Below are positions 40,575 through 55,500 of a DNA stretch of 64,000 bases, one piece after another (within the stretch, counting starts at the first letter, position 1; the number at the start of each line of letters is the position of its first letter). The stretch is from contig NC_134643.1 of NCBI RefSeq assembly GCF_030463565.1, positions 44,058,221 through 44,122,220 of the forward strand, written 5' to 3'. A program made the translations under genes and the position numbers. Under the pieces are notes generated by a model. The model searched no databases, was not told the origin of the DNA, and was given only the letters and a program-made list of their open reading frames with translations. This DNA comes from Pelecanus crispus. Lineage: Eukaryota > Chordata > Aves > Pelecaniformes > Pelecanidae.

Positions 40575-43500
40575 CTATTTGTGAAACAAAACCAAAGTGA
40601 TTCAGTAGGGTTTTCTCAAAGCCTACATGCAAGCATGCAAACACAAGACAGCTTGTAGACATTAAGCCCTGTACCTTGCTTCTGTAGGCAACCATGTTGC
40701 ACATCCTTTCAGAAGCTCCACATGAAAAGCTACGGACTTTGCCCCTGCTTTTTGTTCTGGAACTGTCTGCCAGTACATCATTGCTGGAAGCTGAAAGCCT
40801 CTATCTCATTTCCAACTTAAATGTATTCATGACTAGTTCATACTCATTCATTCTTATGCCAATCTTGTCCTTTAGCTTAAATGGCTCTTTCCCTTCCTTG
40901 ATGTTTTACTCGCTTTCGCTATTTCAAAATAGGTTTAAAACAGTCTCCTAAACCCTGGCCCCTTCTGTTTTAAGTGCCACTCTACTGTAACCTCTAATGC
41001 TAGTATCTATAATCAGACTGGCTGCCAACCAGCCTCTATTACAGCCTTTTTCTAAAGCTCAAACAAGATAAACATAAAGTAACATTCACAAAGCTTCCAA
41101 AAGTTCAATCTGTTTGTCACTGCATTAGACAATAGGAAAACAAATCACAGATTTCAGAAAGCAAGCTAAAGTAGTGCCAAAATGTCACTGCTAGTTGTTG
41201 TAAAGACCCAGGTAGCACAGTCTGACATGACTTTTACATCACTCATTGTACTTCAGATAAATGAGTCCTCCTTCACTTTTGAATTTCTTTTTTTTACTTG
41301 AAAAGTCTGTTTCTATAGTAGATTTAAAAAAAATCTTTATAAAAAAGGCAACAAACCCCACAAGAATCGTCGTTTTCCCCCAGTTCTGATGCTGCTATGT
41401 TTCCATTATTTAGTGAAGACAAATCAGAACAGGTGTGAGGAGGTAACCCAGGACGCTGCTACCTGAGAAGTGTTGCAGCCGGCTGACTCCTGAATTATGA
41501 CAAACAATCCTTCTGTCTGCCTAATGTCTTTCTGTAGCCATTGCATAATGCACAATGATAGTATCAAATGGGGAAAAAATACTGACTCAGATTTCTGGGG
41601 GAAAAAATCCTGTAACAACTTTTTTTTTTTTCTATTCCTGTAAGATTTTTAAAGATTAAGATTTTTGATTTTAAAACCCCTGTAAAATTTTTAAAACTCA
41701 CCAGTTCACTATTCAGGGCTAGACATGCTATACTGGGCTATGTCTTTAACGCTGTCCCAGGTGTTGCCACCACTACAGACGGACACGCAAACTAAGTGGA
41801 AGACACCAGCTCCCAGCGTGCCAACTTACTGCTCTGACAGAATGGCACCAGCCTGCAGCGCAAGCTGCCTTCAGTCCCAGGGACCTGGCACCACCGTTTT
41901 CACCGTCACTCAACCACCTCTTGCTCTTACCTGCTGCAGCTTCAGAAGGGTCACCGGATGCCCCATACACACAGGGGAGTCCAGTTTAACAGCACCGCAA
42001 GACCTTGCAAGCACAGGACTCAGGTGCAGAGCGGCCTGAGCTGGTTGCTGGGGATCCACCGAAGGCGCGGGTGAGACCTTGGGGGTAACCACTGCTGTGG
42101 TGCCTATGAACACAGGCGTTGTTGATGCCAAGCCAGACATACTGAAATTCGTGGAGGTGGCAGCTGAGAAGGAGCCATCGGGAACTGGGGAAAGAGGACT
42201 GGTGATTGTGGGAGAGCAGACGAGAGGGAAGGAAGCCAAGGCTGCTGACGGCACCACGACACAGGGGACGCTCAGAGAAGGTAACTGGCTCGCAGCCAGG
42301 CTGATAGCACCAGGGGCTTGGTTTGCAGAGAACAGGAAATTGAAACTGCTTAATCCTAAACCAAAGAGAGAAAAAAACTAGGCATTAATACAGTTGACAA
42401 ATTGGAATTAAGCTATTATAACTTAATCTAGAACAGGGAAGAGGGATGACAACAAAGAAAGAGACAGGCTGCCCAGCAAGAAAAACGTGACAAAAAGAAA
42501 TAAAAACAACGAGGAAAACTGTCACAAACCTGTGACTCTTCTGTCAAGCTCCTTTTCCTTACCTTCCTCCATCTCCCCCCCTACTGCCTGTTCACTATAT
42601 CTGCATCCGTTTACTTTGTTCATATTAAGTACCAATCACACACCTTGCTGTTTTCTGCTTCTAACTTCAGTTACAAGCAACATCTTAGCTAAACAAACTC
42701 TTTTTTCACTAACAGGGATCATATCCTCTGCTATATGAAAACGTATGCATTGCTTTTAATAATAAAATAAAAAAAAGGAAAACACACACAAAGATACACC
42801 CCAAAGGCACTAATTTTCCTGAGAATGGCTGAAATACTGTTTTGAAGCAGAAGCTGTTTCACTAACAGCTTTTTTTCACTAACAGGGATCATATCCTCTG
42901 CTATATGAAAACATATGCATTGCTTTTAATAATAAAATAAAAAAAAGGAAAACACACACAAAGATACACCCCAAAGGCACTAATTTTCCTGAGAATGGCT
43001 GAAATACTGTTTTGAAACAGAAGCTGCTCCAGTTGCCAGTTTGTCTGACCTTGCAAAACAACAGGATTAACATTTTCAAACTGAGCATCTCCATCCTATA
43101 AGTGAAATCCCATACACCCCACTCTGTGCCACAAGTGAATCACATACTAAAGCCGTAGTCGTGGAAATTTGCCACATGTATGCTGTTTCCAGAAAACACT
43201 CTTCCATGACACAAACACAGGCATGCAAAATGGTGGACTGTAGTATTTTCAGCTACTTCCTCCCTATCCCTACCGTGTCCTACGAGCAGGCACGGCTACA
43301 CTCCCAGTGCCTCAGTTTTTGTGGGGTTATCCCGATGATGCCCATGACAAGACGGTACAAAGTTCATAGATGACTAAATTCACCCACTCAGGGGGCTGCT
43401 GTTGCACTATTCTGGCCGCCTTACTGCCAAACTCAGACTTCCAGCCTCTCCAAGTTTTGAATGCTGGATAGGTGTCTTTTTTGCTGCACATAATTCAAGC

Positions 43501-46500
43501 ATGCAAACCCCACATTATTCATCTCTATTAATGTTTGGGTACCTCAGAAAAATGCCTGTATTTTCACAGAAGCAACAGTTCATCTGGAGTCAAGAGTTCA
43601 GAGCTATTAAATTACTACAGAGAACTGCTGACAGTTTTGGTGCCAAATATAGACTTATTCTTGTGCCAAATACAGACTTATACACCTATCTGTAGGTCTC
43701 CCTATTTGAACAGCTTAGTGACAAGATGCAGAAGTTTGAGTGCCTCTAGATCTCATGGCTGTCCTTACCAGCAGTAGGCTGAACATAAAGATACTGTGGC
43801 AGGAAAGGCTGACTGGCATTTTCTTTAGAGATGTGCTCTTTTCCTGAAGAGGGTTCATCAGGGTCTTTATTCTGAGACCATTTTTCTTGCTCCTGAGAAT
43901 CTAAAGGCTTAGTGGACTTCTTGTCTGCAGCCTCTGGAGCAGCAGGACTTGCGAGGTCAAGATGAAAAGCTTCTAGATGTTCAGCAGATGTACAGCCACT
44001 TCCGGGGGTAGATTCTGCCTTGGGTGACTCAAAAGGCTTCTAAGCAAAAACAAAAGAGGAAATGACAAGTGCAAACTGAAATAACACAGTAGCATGTCTC
44101 TCATGCACTTTCCTCAGCTACAAAGTACAATGTGCACCTGTGCAAAGGGGCAGCACAAAACTCATTAGCAAGTCACCAAGTTAAAAAATTTGTTTGAGGG
44201 CGTGAAGAGCAATATTACTGATGCCTAAGCCCTGTGCTGTAGTTCACTTACAGTACTTGGAGACACTAGATAAGAAATAACTGAGCTTGGGGATTCATTC
44301 CTCTTTATTGATAAGGAAAAACACCTGTTTCAAATGGCTTATTTTCAAACACTGTTATGACCTTGAGACTGACCTCCATTTTCATTAGTTAAGAAAAATG
44401 TGAGATAGATGCACTTCACCTTCACCATCATCTCTTCTCTCACCAGCCTGCTGTGGGCAACGCTGGGCATGAGAGAGAGGGACTCAGGCTGGAGAGTAGG
44501 GGGAAAGTACAAATCATATTTGCTGTAGCTCAGTGGAGAAAGCAATGCCGCTGCTGTCTGGGAAAGCCCAAGCTAACAGGGGAAGATGAGGAGTAATAGT
44601 CACATTGATTTCTTCCCCTGTGGCAGGCTGTTTTGTTGAACGGAAAGATCAGGCCACTGATTACAAAGAACAACTGACCATCACTTCACTATGCAAAGCA
44701 ATCACAGTCTATTTTCCCCGGTAGTGTGAAAACATCTCCCAGTTAATGCCTCTACTTCCTGGCACAGCACCCTTACAATTTTATTAACGTGTGGGAGGCA
44801 GCATTTGTATCTGTAACAAGAGTGATGTAGTGAATTTTCACTTCTGAAAACACTGTCTTGGGAAAAAGTCTTTCCTTGCTAACAGGAAGCCTAAGCGATA
44901 ATGAAATTCACTTCTTTACCTTGGGTACTACAAGTGAGAGGGGCACATCACTCTGTTCCATGGTCTGCTTTTTAGCAGCTGGCTCTTCATCATCTACAGG
45001 TGCAGAGGGCGATGCGCACTTGTGGGAGCTGCGTTTCTGGCAGGCAGCTGGAGGTACGGTGGCCTGAGCTTCTGCCCTCCTGTTTCCCACGTCTCCTGTG
45101 GTGGGCAGGGTCTCTCTCAAATTATTTTCCTGAAGACCGCCACACAACATAAAAAGGGATGAAGAGGAGAAGCACAGGAAGGGTTGATTGGAGAGCAGGG
45201 TAGGTCTTCCATTTTCTGTTTTGGAGGCTGCTGATGTGGAAGGATGTAGCGCTTGGCTGCTGATGCCGTTTGGCAGCGAGAGGCTTGGCACATCTGCCTG
45301 AACCACAGGGAAAACTGACTGAGGCAAAGGGTTAACACAAAAATCAGAGTCCCCAAGAACTGGAAGAAGGGAGAGAGGTGAGGTTATGCTTGGGTTCCTT
45401 GCTGAATTTAATATCGTTTCTGTGGCACAAGGTTTATTCCTAAAAAAAAAAAGTAATGAAAAGAGGAAAAATATTTAGTTCAAAATTAACCCCCTATTTT
45501 ATCCTTAAAAACAAACAGGTACATTGTTGGACGTAAATGTGGAAAAATCTGCCCCCCTGCCCAATAACTACTTTTACACAGTTTACAAAGAGGCTCACTT
45601 TTTATTATTTCTAATTACACAGCAGCAGACATCATTTTTTTGGCAGAACAATAATGCTTTCAGTTGCACTTGACTAGAGTCAATCATTCACAAACAAATT
45701 CAAATTAGGATAGGTATAGAGAAGACCTACTGATATGACAGAGAGGCTCTTCCATGGAATTGTGATTTGCTCAGCCTACCTAGACAACAGGTCAAAGGAG
45801 GCAGGGATGAGATATCACACACATGAGATGAAGAACTACTGACCCTAAAGGACAACAGTGTACTACAGGTGGGTATAAATGGGCCATTAAAAAAAAAAAA
45901 AAAGCAAGCCACGCTGAGACCTATCAGCATTAAAATAGTAATAACGAGACTCTCTGGCAATCTTGGTCCCATCAGTGGAATCTAGCCTTGAACTAAACAT
46001 GACAAGCACGAAGCTGAAACTGGACAGGAGAGTTAAGACCAACCTACCTAGTATCTTCCTCTATTTTCTGCCTGCAGACAGCTGCTAGATTTATCATTTT
46101 GGAGCAATATTCATCTGAATTCACAATACAGGCTGAAAGAAAAAAGGTAGGTTTACCAAGTGTATTTTGATACCGGCCATATAAAATAATTGATATAATT
46201 TTTCTATCCTGGCACATTTTAATAACATTCACTAATCACCTAGAGCCAGAACCTGCAAGAGACTCAGAACTCTCAGTCCCACTGGAGAGGTGCTTGTAAT
46301 CATCATTTCCTATAACAGGGAACTGTGAAAAGCCCTGTAATTGCTTTATCTGTTTTAACAGCTATCCATTAGAATGTTACAGTAAACTCCACTATATTAG
46401 GAACCACAAAATAAAGCAAGCTTTTGTGGCTAAAGAATCTTTCTTTATCTATACCAAATTTTAACAGAAGAAACTGTAGTACAGTTGCAGTTAGTGGAGA

Positions 46501-49500
46501 ACAGAAACATTTACCAGAAAACAAACCGCAGATTCAAGGCAGTATGGCCCAGATTCATCTCATCTAACCGTAGGCACTTGACTGGAGGGTCCAAAACAGA
46601 AGTCTCATCACATGGACAGTAGAAATATAGGCACCTCCCAAGGGTAGTTCACATCTTTAATTAGGCTGATTCACCCAATCAAGTGCCTTAAATTGGTGGG
46701 CCCACATTTGGGCAGACCCAGTGGGATACAAAAGAACACGCTTCCTTAGTAGTTACCTTGCCTCTCTTGACGTGGGCTGTTGGGCTCAGAACTGACCTTC
46801 CTTCTGGTCCCTTCACAAGGCTGTGTGCCGTTAAATGAAGCGTGACGTGTAAACCTTTGCTTTCCAGTAGCACAGATCTGATACGGATCACAGGCTCCTC
46901 TCTGCATCCCTGGCAGAGGATCAGATGTTGGGCTACGCCCTCTCGGCTCATCTGTAGGAACATAATTTTGTACAACAGTCCTTCGGGGAGCACAGCTCAT
47001 CATTTAGGCCTCTGCCAAGTTACTGAACTTGGCCATAAGAGAAGAGGTAACCTCTACACCATCCCAAATCCCACAGCACTGAAGCAGACCTAAGCTCAGT
47101 AAGCACCGATAGACAAGGTAAGGGCCTCCCTCCTTTCCATTCGATGGCAGCTGCAGCAGCAGCTACACCCTAGCGTGCACATGCAGGAGGAGGAAGAGTA
47201 CTAAGATGGTATTAACGCTATCCTTCACTTTTACTTGGTCCTGGCACTGGCCTGACGCAAATACATTAGCAAAGAGCTTTCCTTTGCTCTGGCTTCTAGC
47301 CAAGAATCAGCAGCTTACAGAGATGCTCTGGCCTACCGCCTCCTTCTTTGCAGACAAACCTTTTGTTCGAAGGGACACGTGCAAGAAACAGCCCTGCTTT
47401 ACCTTGGTAAGTCCCCTTACAAAGACAATAATTCACTGCCTAGTTCTGACAGAATTACTGAGATTTTGCAACCCAGAAAAGCTGTGGACCCAGATTTGGA
47501 GATGTAGGCATTATCTGCCATTGGTCTACAATTCATACGGTTTTTCATACAATTATGTAAGTAGGTGGAAAAATACCAGCAAGACACAGTATCCTTCAGC
47601 ATCCCTCCATAGCTCCAGCCCTTGAGCATAAAGTCTAACAGGGGCAAATGTTGGGCTGGCCAGCAGTTAATAATCACAGGGTGGACAATCAATGTCAAGC
47701 CATTTTCTACAGACTGGAAACAACCTATTATCACTTGGGAAGGGATTGTCAAAACAAAAAGAAAGAAGCAGCGAGCTACACAAGTTACCAGTCTTTCCAG
47801 GGAATTCCACAGGCCCAATCCACTTGAAGGCTGGTTTGCGCCCTCGTTCCTCCGTGACGTGAACTTTCTTGATCAAGCCTAGGCTGGTGAGAACATTGGC
47901 GATATCATACAGTCTTCGTACCTTTGCTAACAAAAAAGTGCAGAAATAGTCGAGAGTCACGTTTACAATGCATACAGTACATATTTACATGGTAGTTTCA
48001 TTCCAGAATATCACCACAGCTTTCATAGACGAGGTGGGTAAAATCAAATTGGGATGGACTTAAGCCACCTCCTATGAAGCCTGCCCTGCCAGCTCCCACC
48101 TGCTTGTCACTGCTTCTTCATATCTTAGCTGCTCAGGTTTAAGCTCACCTGCCTCATTTTGATGGAAATGCGTTCAGGAGTGATTACATTATGAGCTTGC
48201 CCAGAAGAGGCAGCTACTTCCATGTAGGGTAAAGACAAGCCTTGGAGGCAAGAGGTACATGAGTGCACAGCTGATCACAAGAGGACACATATTTATCATT
48301 TTAAAAATGTAACACTCTTAAAAAAATCTCTGTGACACCAATAAATAACATGTTTGAGCTAAATATGATACCCACACATTGTCCAGCTAAACTTCTCACA
48401 TCCCTCCCGGTATTTGGGGTAGAATTTTAAGACTGAAGTGCAAGTACTTTATTTTAAAAGTACTTTAAAGACTTAAAATAAAATTCTTTATTTTAGAAGA
48501 ACTATTTACTAGTGCTGAGTTTTTCCATGTTGTCCAAGGGATCTAAGTACTAATCCCCACTAACTGAAAAGCAAACTGTGTCATCCAGCTGTGAAAGATT
48601 TCTGGGGTGAAAAGGAGAAGTAACACATTTCTGCGGAGAAGAAAATGAATCCCATTACATTAAACAACATGTTTCATTTCAGTAAGTTCTGAAACATCAT
48701 TCAGAATGGTACAGGAAACAGGGTTAAAGTATAGAAAAAAAAATTCACACACACAAAAAGATTTTTCTTCATTCTGAAGCTCTAACTTGGAGATAATTGT
48801 GAAACTGACCCTTCACCCGCCAAGCTCTGTTTTCACAAACTGTCATTTGCAATTAAAAAAACCCGAAGCCACACTTCAGCAAAAGATTCCCGACCTGCTC
48901 TTGCCATTACCTACTGGTGTCAGTCCAAACATGCCCCCATTTTCTTTACTCACTGACCCTTTGATTCATCTCTTAACAGCCAGCTTACTTTTAAATTTGC
49001 TGTGGTCCACTGTATCCTGTGTTTCTTCTATCAGTATCTTTGCTGCGATGTCCAGAGTGACTATCTTGGTTTTGGAGGCAAGGAACAGCATGACAAACTT
49101 TTGGCTCATAATCCGCAACGACTTGTCCTTTCTGCTGTTTGCAGATGCTGTGTTACAAATAATACCCAAGTCTCTTAGCATATGTCATCCATCACAGCCA
49201 CAAAACTAGCAAGTAGGTTTCTCACACACAAAAGGGGTAGAGTATTTCCTTGTCAGAAAGCAGAAATCTTTTGAAAGGCAGCAAATAACTGAGTAATGAA
49301 GACAGAATTCTCTCTTCAAAAGGCAATAAAAATTAAAGCTTGCAGAAATAGCTTTCAGACAGTCAGATTCCAAAGCTGATTCTATGTTACGTTACACAGT
49401 TTTGCACCACTATAATTTTGTGACTCCAATGGACTTTGTAACTTAAACCACTATGTATTACATGGGCAACGTGCAAACAGTGGACAAATGGAAAACAGCA

Positions 49501-52500
49501 CAGCACCTTCTGTCAGGATAAAGCATTTACTGTCAGGTACTGGTGGGGAAAGAACTGGAGTGCCTGGCAGAAGCTCCTGCCAGTCTGTAGGACAGAGGGA
49601 AAAATCCATCCTGAGACCTGTGCTAGGGACAGGATAGAAGGAAGAATTCAATCACCTCTGCGGTGAACTCAGCACCTTTATGCAAAGAATAATTTTTTAT
49701 TATTTAATTTAAAAGCAAGCAAGGGAAAAAGTCACATCATAAACTGCAGAAAGAGACTTGTGTCTGTGTATCACATCACACACATTAGTTATCTTACCAA
49801 AGGTGCAATCTGGTTCTGAAAAGTCCAGTAATGGTCTGTCTTGAGAATCTGGAATAGTTTCCTTTTTCCGTTCCCCAAATTTGTACTCCAAGTCCTGTTC
49901 CTTGTGCTGGAAGAAGGTCATTAGCTCTCCATACTGCAGCTCTCCTGCTTCCTGAAGCGTTTTCAGAGTCTGACTTAGGTTGTGCCGGCCATGCCAACAG
50001 TACTGGTTCTTGGCCACACGGCTAACCAAGTGCAGTGACTCCAGGACGTTCACTATATCGTAAATTCGTCTCCGCTCAACTCCTGTTTTAAGGGGGGGAA
50101 TAAAAAAGACATAGATGCTCCTTTAGTTTTCATGTGTTTTTTCAGCAGAAGCAGAACAGAGAAGAGGCTGTTGCTAATACTGAGTGTTCACAGCACATTT
50201 CACTGTTCACCTGGACACATTACATTAGATCCATCCAAATTTGCAAAATTAAGAACTCACGTATGTATGGCAAGCCCCATGGTATGATGTTCTTTGTCTC
50301 TTTTGTTAACTGCCAGCCCAGCCATGGCTTCAGCTTAAAGCATCTATGCTGTGTTTAGAAGAACTGATTGCAGTCTGCCCAGCCCCACTCACTCAGACCT
50401 ATCCAGACTGCCCTGAGGTTTTCAGAGCACTTTGGCTCTTCTTGTCAGAGAGCTTCAGAGCTCAGACACAGGGTAGGTATAAAAGCCCACTCCTAGAGGA
50501 ACCAGCGGGAGTGTGGTCCTCCACTTGCATTTCCAATGGCACAATTACTTGCTAAGCATGTACCAAGCAAAGGAGTATCAAAGGCTTCACAAGGTGCAAA
50601 GCAGTGGAGAATGAGACCCACGGTTCCCAAATGCAGCAGAAATGAGCTCTCGGTGCTGACTGGGTCTGCAGCAATGGGAAATCTATGAAATACGTCCAAC
50701 TTGGGTTGAGCCTGACTGACGTGAGCAAGGTTGGGGACTGAATATGAACAGGCCGGTGGCTCTGCTCACTGTCCCGAGTATCGTGTCCAGCACTATTTGA
50801 AGCATGGCTGTTAAATATAAAACAGTGCGCTATATGCTGGTGGCATCACCTGCACCAGAAATCCTGTAACAGTTAACATCAGCTAAGCAGAACAACTGCT
50901 AGCCAAGGGAAAAGGTTTTGAAAGACTTCCCTGCGGAAGGCAAGGCTTTGATGCATCTGTTTGCCCATCTGGAGAATACGGATAATACCGACCAGCCTCA
51001 AACGGATATTAGGATAAACAATTCATGAGTATTTCCAAGCGTATGGAGATCTTGGAGTGAAACATACTCCAGAAAACCAAGAGTGCTACTTGTATCCTGG
51101 TGTCTGTCAGGCACCAGCAGCATAGCCCCCTTTGTGGTCCTTCCATAGCTCTTCAGTGAACAAAGCAATACACATTTGTAGCAAAAGCTGCATTTAAACC
51201 ATCGTTTGCTACACAGAGAGCAGCAATGTCAGCAGTGAATAGTTTTGTGGTCCCTGAAGCAAGTGGATACAGGGAAGCAAGGAAGTGAAAACCAAAGGGA
51301 GAAGAACAAACACACCCCCTTCTGGGAGGTAAAATCCCCAAGAGTAAGTTTTAAAACAAAGTTTCTAGTATGAAGGAATGCAAGGTAACGCCACTACTCA
51401 TGTTCAGCTGTACAAGGTTGGAGCATGAGCAGCTCATGCAAGCACAGAAAGGAGTAACTGCAAAATCTAAAAGAACAATTTATTTAAAAAATAATTTATT
51501 TAACTATTTACTTCATCTGAATTCTCTCCTATTTCCACTTCCCATTACCAAGGCAAATAAATGAGTATTTCAAGGACTTTCTTACCCGAGTCACAGAGGA
51601 CATCGCTCTTCTGTTCCCTTTCTTCCCAAAACAGACATTTCATTTTTGCTACCTCTTTTCTGTTAAATACCCAAGTTCTAAATGTAGATACAATATTTAT
51701 TTAGTTTAAGTCCAATTTTGTAAAGCCCTTCCTAGCTAAGAGACAACCTCTCCAAGGACTTGGATCTTTTTGTTATTGGTATGACCTGGCTGAGTCCTCT
51801 CTCCCAGCTTTTATTACTTCTCTCAGATATTGCATTGATCTTTTAACTAAGACCAAACCTAACAGCAGACCCAGAAAATAGGCCACTCGATACCTTCTTG
51901 CCACCTCAATACAACACATGTTCTCATTCTACTCTTGCAGGTCTCCTGGTAACCTCCCCTCACAAGACAATATTTGAAGCTAAGATAACCTTGGTGAATC
52001 ATGAGATCTTGGAAGATGTAATGTCAGGCATGTTACTGAAGTCTGACAGTAAATCCAACTGATTTCCTGCATCTACTAGTTTGCAATTGTTTCCCCAAAT
52101 GTTCTATTTTGACAAAATTTGTTGTTTATAAGTCCTCCTTCAGAGGGTTTGTAACTCATAACTCCTTCAGTCTTCAGCAAATTGAAAATTTAAGAGAGCA
52201 ACAGAGTTGGTAAACTGCTGGAGGACAGATCTGTCTTGTAAAAAGTACTGTCAGAAAGCAGATTTCAAAATGGTAGAGTTATCAGGCAGTAAAGACAGTT
52301 AGCAATGTTAGGCATTTCCAACTCTTGATTAGTATGATTAGAAGAGCATCCAGACCCAGGGAAAGGCAGACCTTGAATGCACTCTGTAAGAAGGATGACC
52401 TTTTGAAGGCCCTCCTGTCAGGTTATCCCAGGTGATGAGTTACCCCATTTTTGCAGGTATACATACCGAGAATTGAAGCCACTTCATCCAAAGAAATAGT

Positions 52501-55500
52501 AGTTTTTTCTGTTGACAATGGATAACTTGGATAGCGAGCTAGAAACTTTTGGCACAAGAGTCCTAAGCTTTTCTGTTTTCTGCTGGGCCTCTGTTTTTCA
52601 AATTCATCAACCGTGCTGTCGTCTACCATATCATACTGTTAAAAAATAAATGTTAACCCTTTAGTGCAGAGCTTTAGAAGCAAGGCATAGCCAAGCGAGG
52701 CGTATTTCAGATGTTAGCAATATTTAAGCTCAGGCTTTCTAATAAGGAAAAAACCATGGACTCCTTGGAAGCGCAGAGCACTTGGGTGACACACTTTTGC
52801 TTGCAAGCTCTTTTTAATTCATCACACAAGATATCTACAGAAAAACTCTTATCTGCAAGATCATAAAATAACGGCTATGCATAAGGAAACAAAACAGTAA
52901 GACCAAACACCCAAGACTAGCAGATGGTAAGATCCTACTTGGAAGGAATATTTCTTTTTGAGAGGAGGAGGAATATTCCCTCAAAAACCTCTGGATCTGA
53001 TAAACCAGAAGATGTACAAGCCATCAAAGAGTTCCTCTTTCAAGAGATTTTACTGCCCTTTACAGTGCCTCTATAACTTTAAGAAACCGGGGGTTGGGGA
53101 GCGGGGGACATGATGCTAAGAGACTATAAAAGGCACCACCCAGTCTCTGAACCTTAAACTCAGTCAAGCTGTTAGCTTAAGTGAACTCTGTAGGATGGCC
53201 TGAATATGGGCTTTCTGTCCCTGCAGGGGAAAAAGCCCAACAAAACTGTGGTGGCAAGAATATATGAAGAAGTATGTTTATTTTTTACAAAATGAGAATG
53301 ATAGAGGATTTCTCTGCACTGGTAACTCTGAGGGTTTGCTTCTGTCAAAAAAAGGAGAAAAAAAAAAAATGTTGCCCTCTGGCAAAGAAAAGCTGAGAGT
53401 GGTGGCAGCTGTTGAAACCCAAGTTTCCTTGCTTGTAAGATCTTAACTGTCCTTTGCTGGTTGTGACTAAGTGACCTTGTAGCAGGCTGTTGCTCTCATT
53501 GAAATCTTTGAGTGTTATATGGTATGGAAATAGCAATATTCTTAAACTAACACTTTTGCATTTTTTGTAAGTCAATGTTCTGTGTGGAGAAAATTATTAA
53601 GTGTAAGTTTTAGTAACTGGAAAATATTTTAACCCTTTATAGTAGCCACCCAAAAATCCTGTATGATCTTAGCAGGTTTGTAGTAGTAATGAACTAACCT
53701 TTAACACTATTTTTTACTTACTGGAAGTTAGGAACTATCTTTAAAGAACTGTTTGTTCCTTTATGACTGTCTAAACTGGAGAATTTTCCAGACTACTGTC
53801 ACTGTAGATGCTGTAAAATCTACACTTGTAGAGTGTTCTGTACCTATCAAATGATGCTTCTCAGTAGGAGAACCCCATAACTATTTTCTTCTCACTGAAA
53901 TCACAAGGAAGGATATTCTACAAGAAATAATCCAGGAGAAGGAAAGCAGTGGTTGGAACAAAAAAAGTCCGAAGAAAGAAAACTGTAATGATGCTTATTA
54001 TGACCTGATGTCATCCTCTCTGTGGATGGACCTCCTACAGTGAGACAGGGATCAGCCCCCACATTGCCTCAGTCTTGACAAGTAAAAATTTTCCAAACGC
54101 TTGACCATGCTGTCTGACTACTAGCTTGGAGGCTGGGGTAGAAAGGGGCAGAAAGGTTTTAACTGACCACTCTGTGGGGCTGTTGTGGACAAGGCATTAT
54201 ATTTCAAACGTATGTTGAAAAATGTGCCCTCACTGTTGTCGAACTGCTGTTGAAAACACTGCCTGTCTGTTAAAACGATCCGGCAATTTTCTTTCTAATG
54301 CAGTTCAGAAAATAGCACCAGAAGTACTTACGCTGGGGAAAATGACACATTTAAGCTCTATTTCCTTCGCTGTCCTTTCAGGCTCTTGAGGGCTTTCAGG
54401 TCAGTTACTAGTTAAGACAGTTACTTGTAGTCTTTGAAAGTCCTACTGCTCAGCCAGTGCTGCGTAGGCAACTGTCCTTGGGAATGTTTTACAATTCTGC
54501 AGTTTTCCATAGGGAGCAAAGGACCAGTTGGAAGAAAACTGAGGCACAACTTAAAGAAGGACTGAGTCCTAACTAAACATAAGGTAATCGTGTTCTGAGT
54601 CTCACCTGTAACGAATCAGGTGTGTCACTCGGCTCACTGTTTTCTATGGGTCTGAAGAGCTCTTTCTTCTTCTCCCTGTCCCTCATGTCAGGGCTAGCAG
54701 CACTAACAAGCATCTTCAGGTTAGCAGTGGGGGTCCAGGGATCAGGCTGAGGTCTGTCAAGGAGCTTAACAGGTGTAATTGGATTTCCTTCCGGAGTGGA
54801 GCCTTTTTGCTTCGATAAATCAACTGGTTCATTCTTAATGGGAGTCTTTGGGGCCATCCTGGATCGATCAAATATGTTTTCCTATTAAAAACAAAGTTCT
54901 TTAGACACAACAGGAAAGAAAACAGTCCAACAATCAATTTCAGTGTTCTTATGAAGGTAATTGTAGTGACTCATGCCTTGGCACTCACAGCTATATTTAG
55001 CACAGTTCTGCCTTTGTTGGAAGCGGTAAAATATTCTACATGCTACCATACTGGAGGCAGTGTATATGAGATACTGCCCTAAATTACAGAACCTGAGGTC
55101 AAACAGTCAAACTTGTGGCCTATCAGGCTTTTAAACTCTGACTGTTATTACAAGACAGCACTGCTCAAGAACATAAACGACCAAATTGGATCGAAACTGA
55201 AATAATGCATTGGTCACATTACACTTAGCGAGAACACACGTTGTTATGCATGAAAGGCCCCCAGCTCTATCTGCTGCTCAAAACAATGAAGAAAATCTCC
55301 ATAACTATTCCTTGACTACAACTAAGAGCTGCTAGAAGGAAAAGTCTAATTCATCAGCTGATTTTCGTCATTCTTTGAATGAACCTCCCTCCCTCCAGTC
55401 CCTAGCTGCAATCAAACTTCTTTCATATTTCATCTTTGGGTCCAATTTTACCCCTTCCTCTTACTGCAAGAATTATCACTACAGATCAACTAATTTCAGG

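Larger units (their letters stand above)
44040..49797 (-). other. E2F7 introns 5 to 10 (interleaved with exons 6-10)
   Basis: The introns are 49148-49797, 47927-48988, 46952-47788, 46133-46756, 45440-46047 and 44040-44919. They are short, AT-rich and without recognisable elements. A 139-codon plus-strand ORF at 47206-47625 in intron 7 shows no family signature and is treated as chance. Confidence 0.75.
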
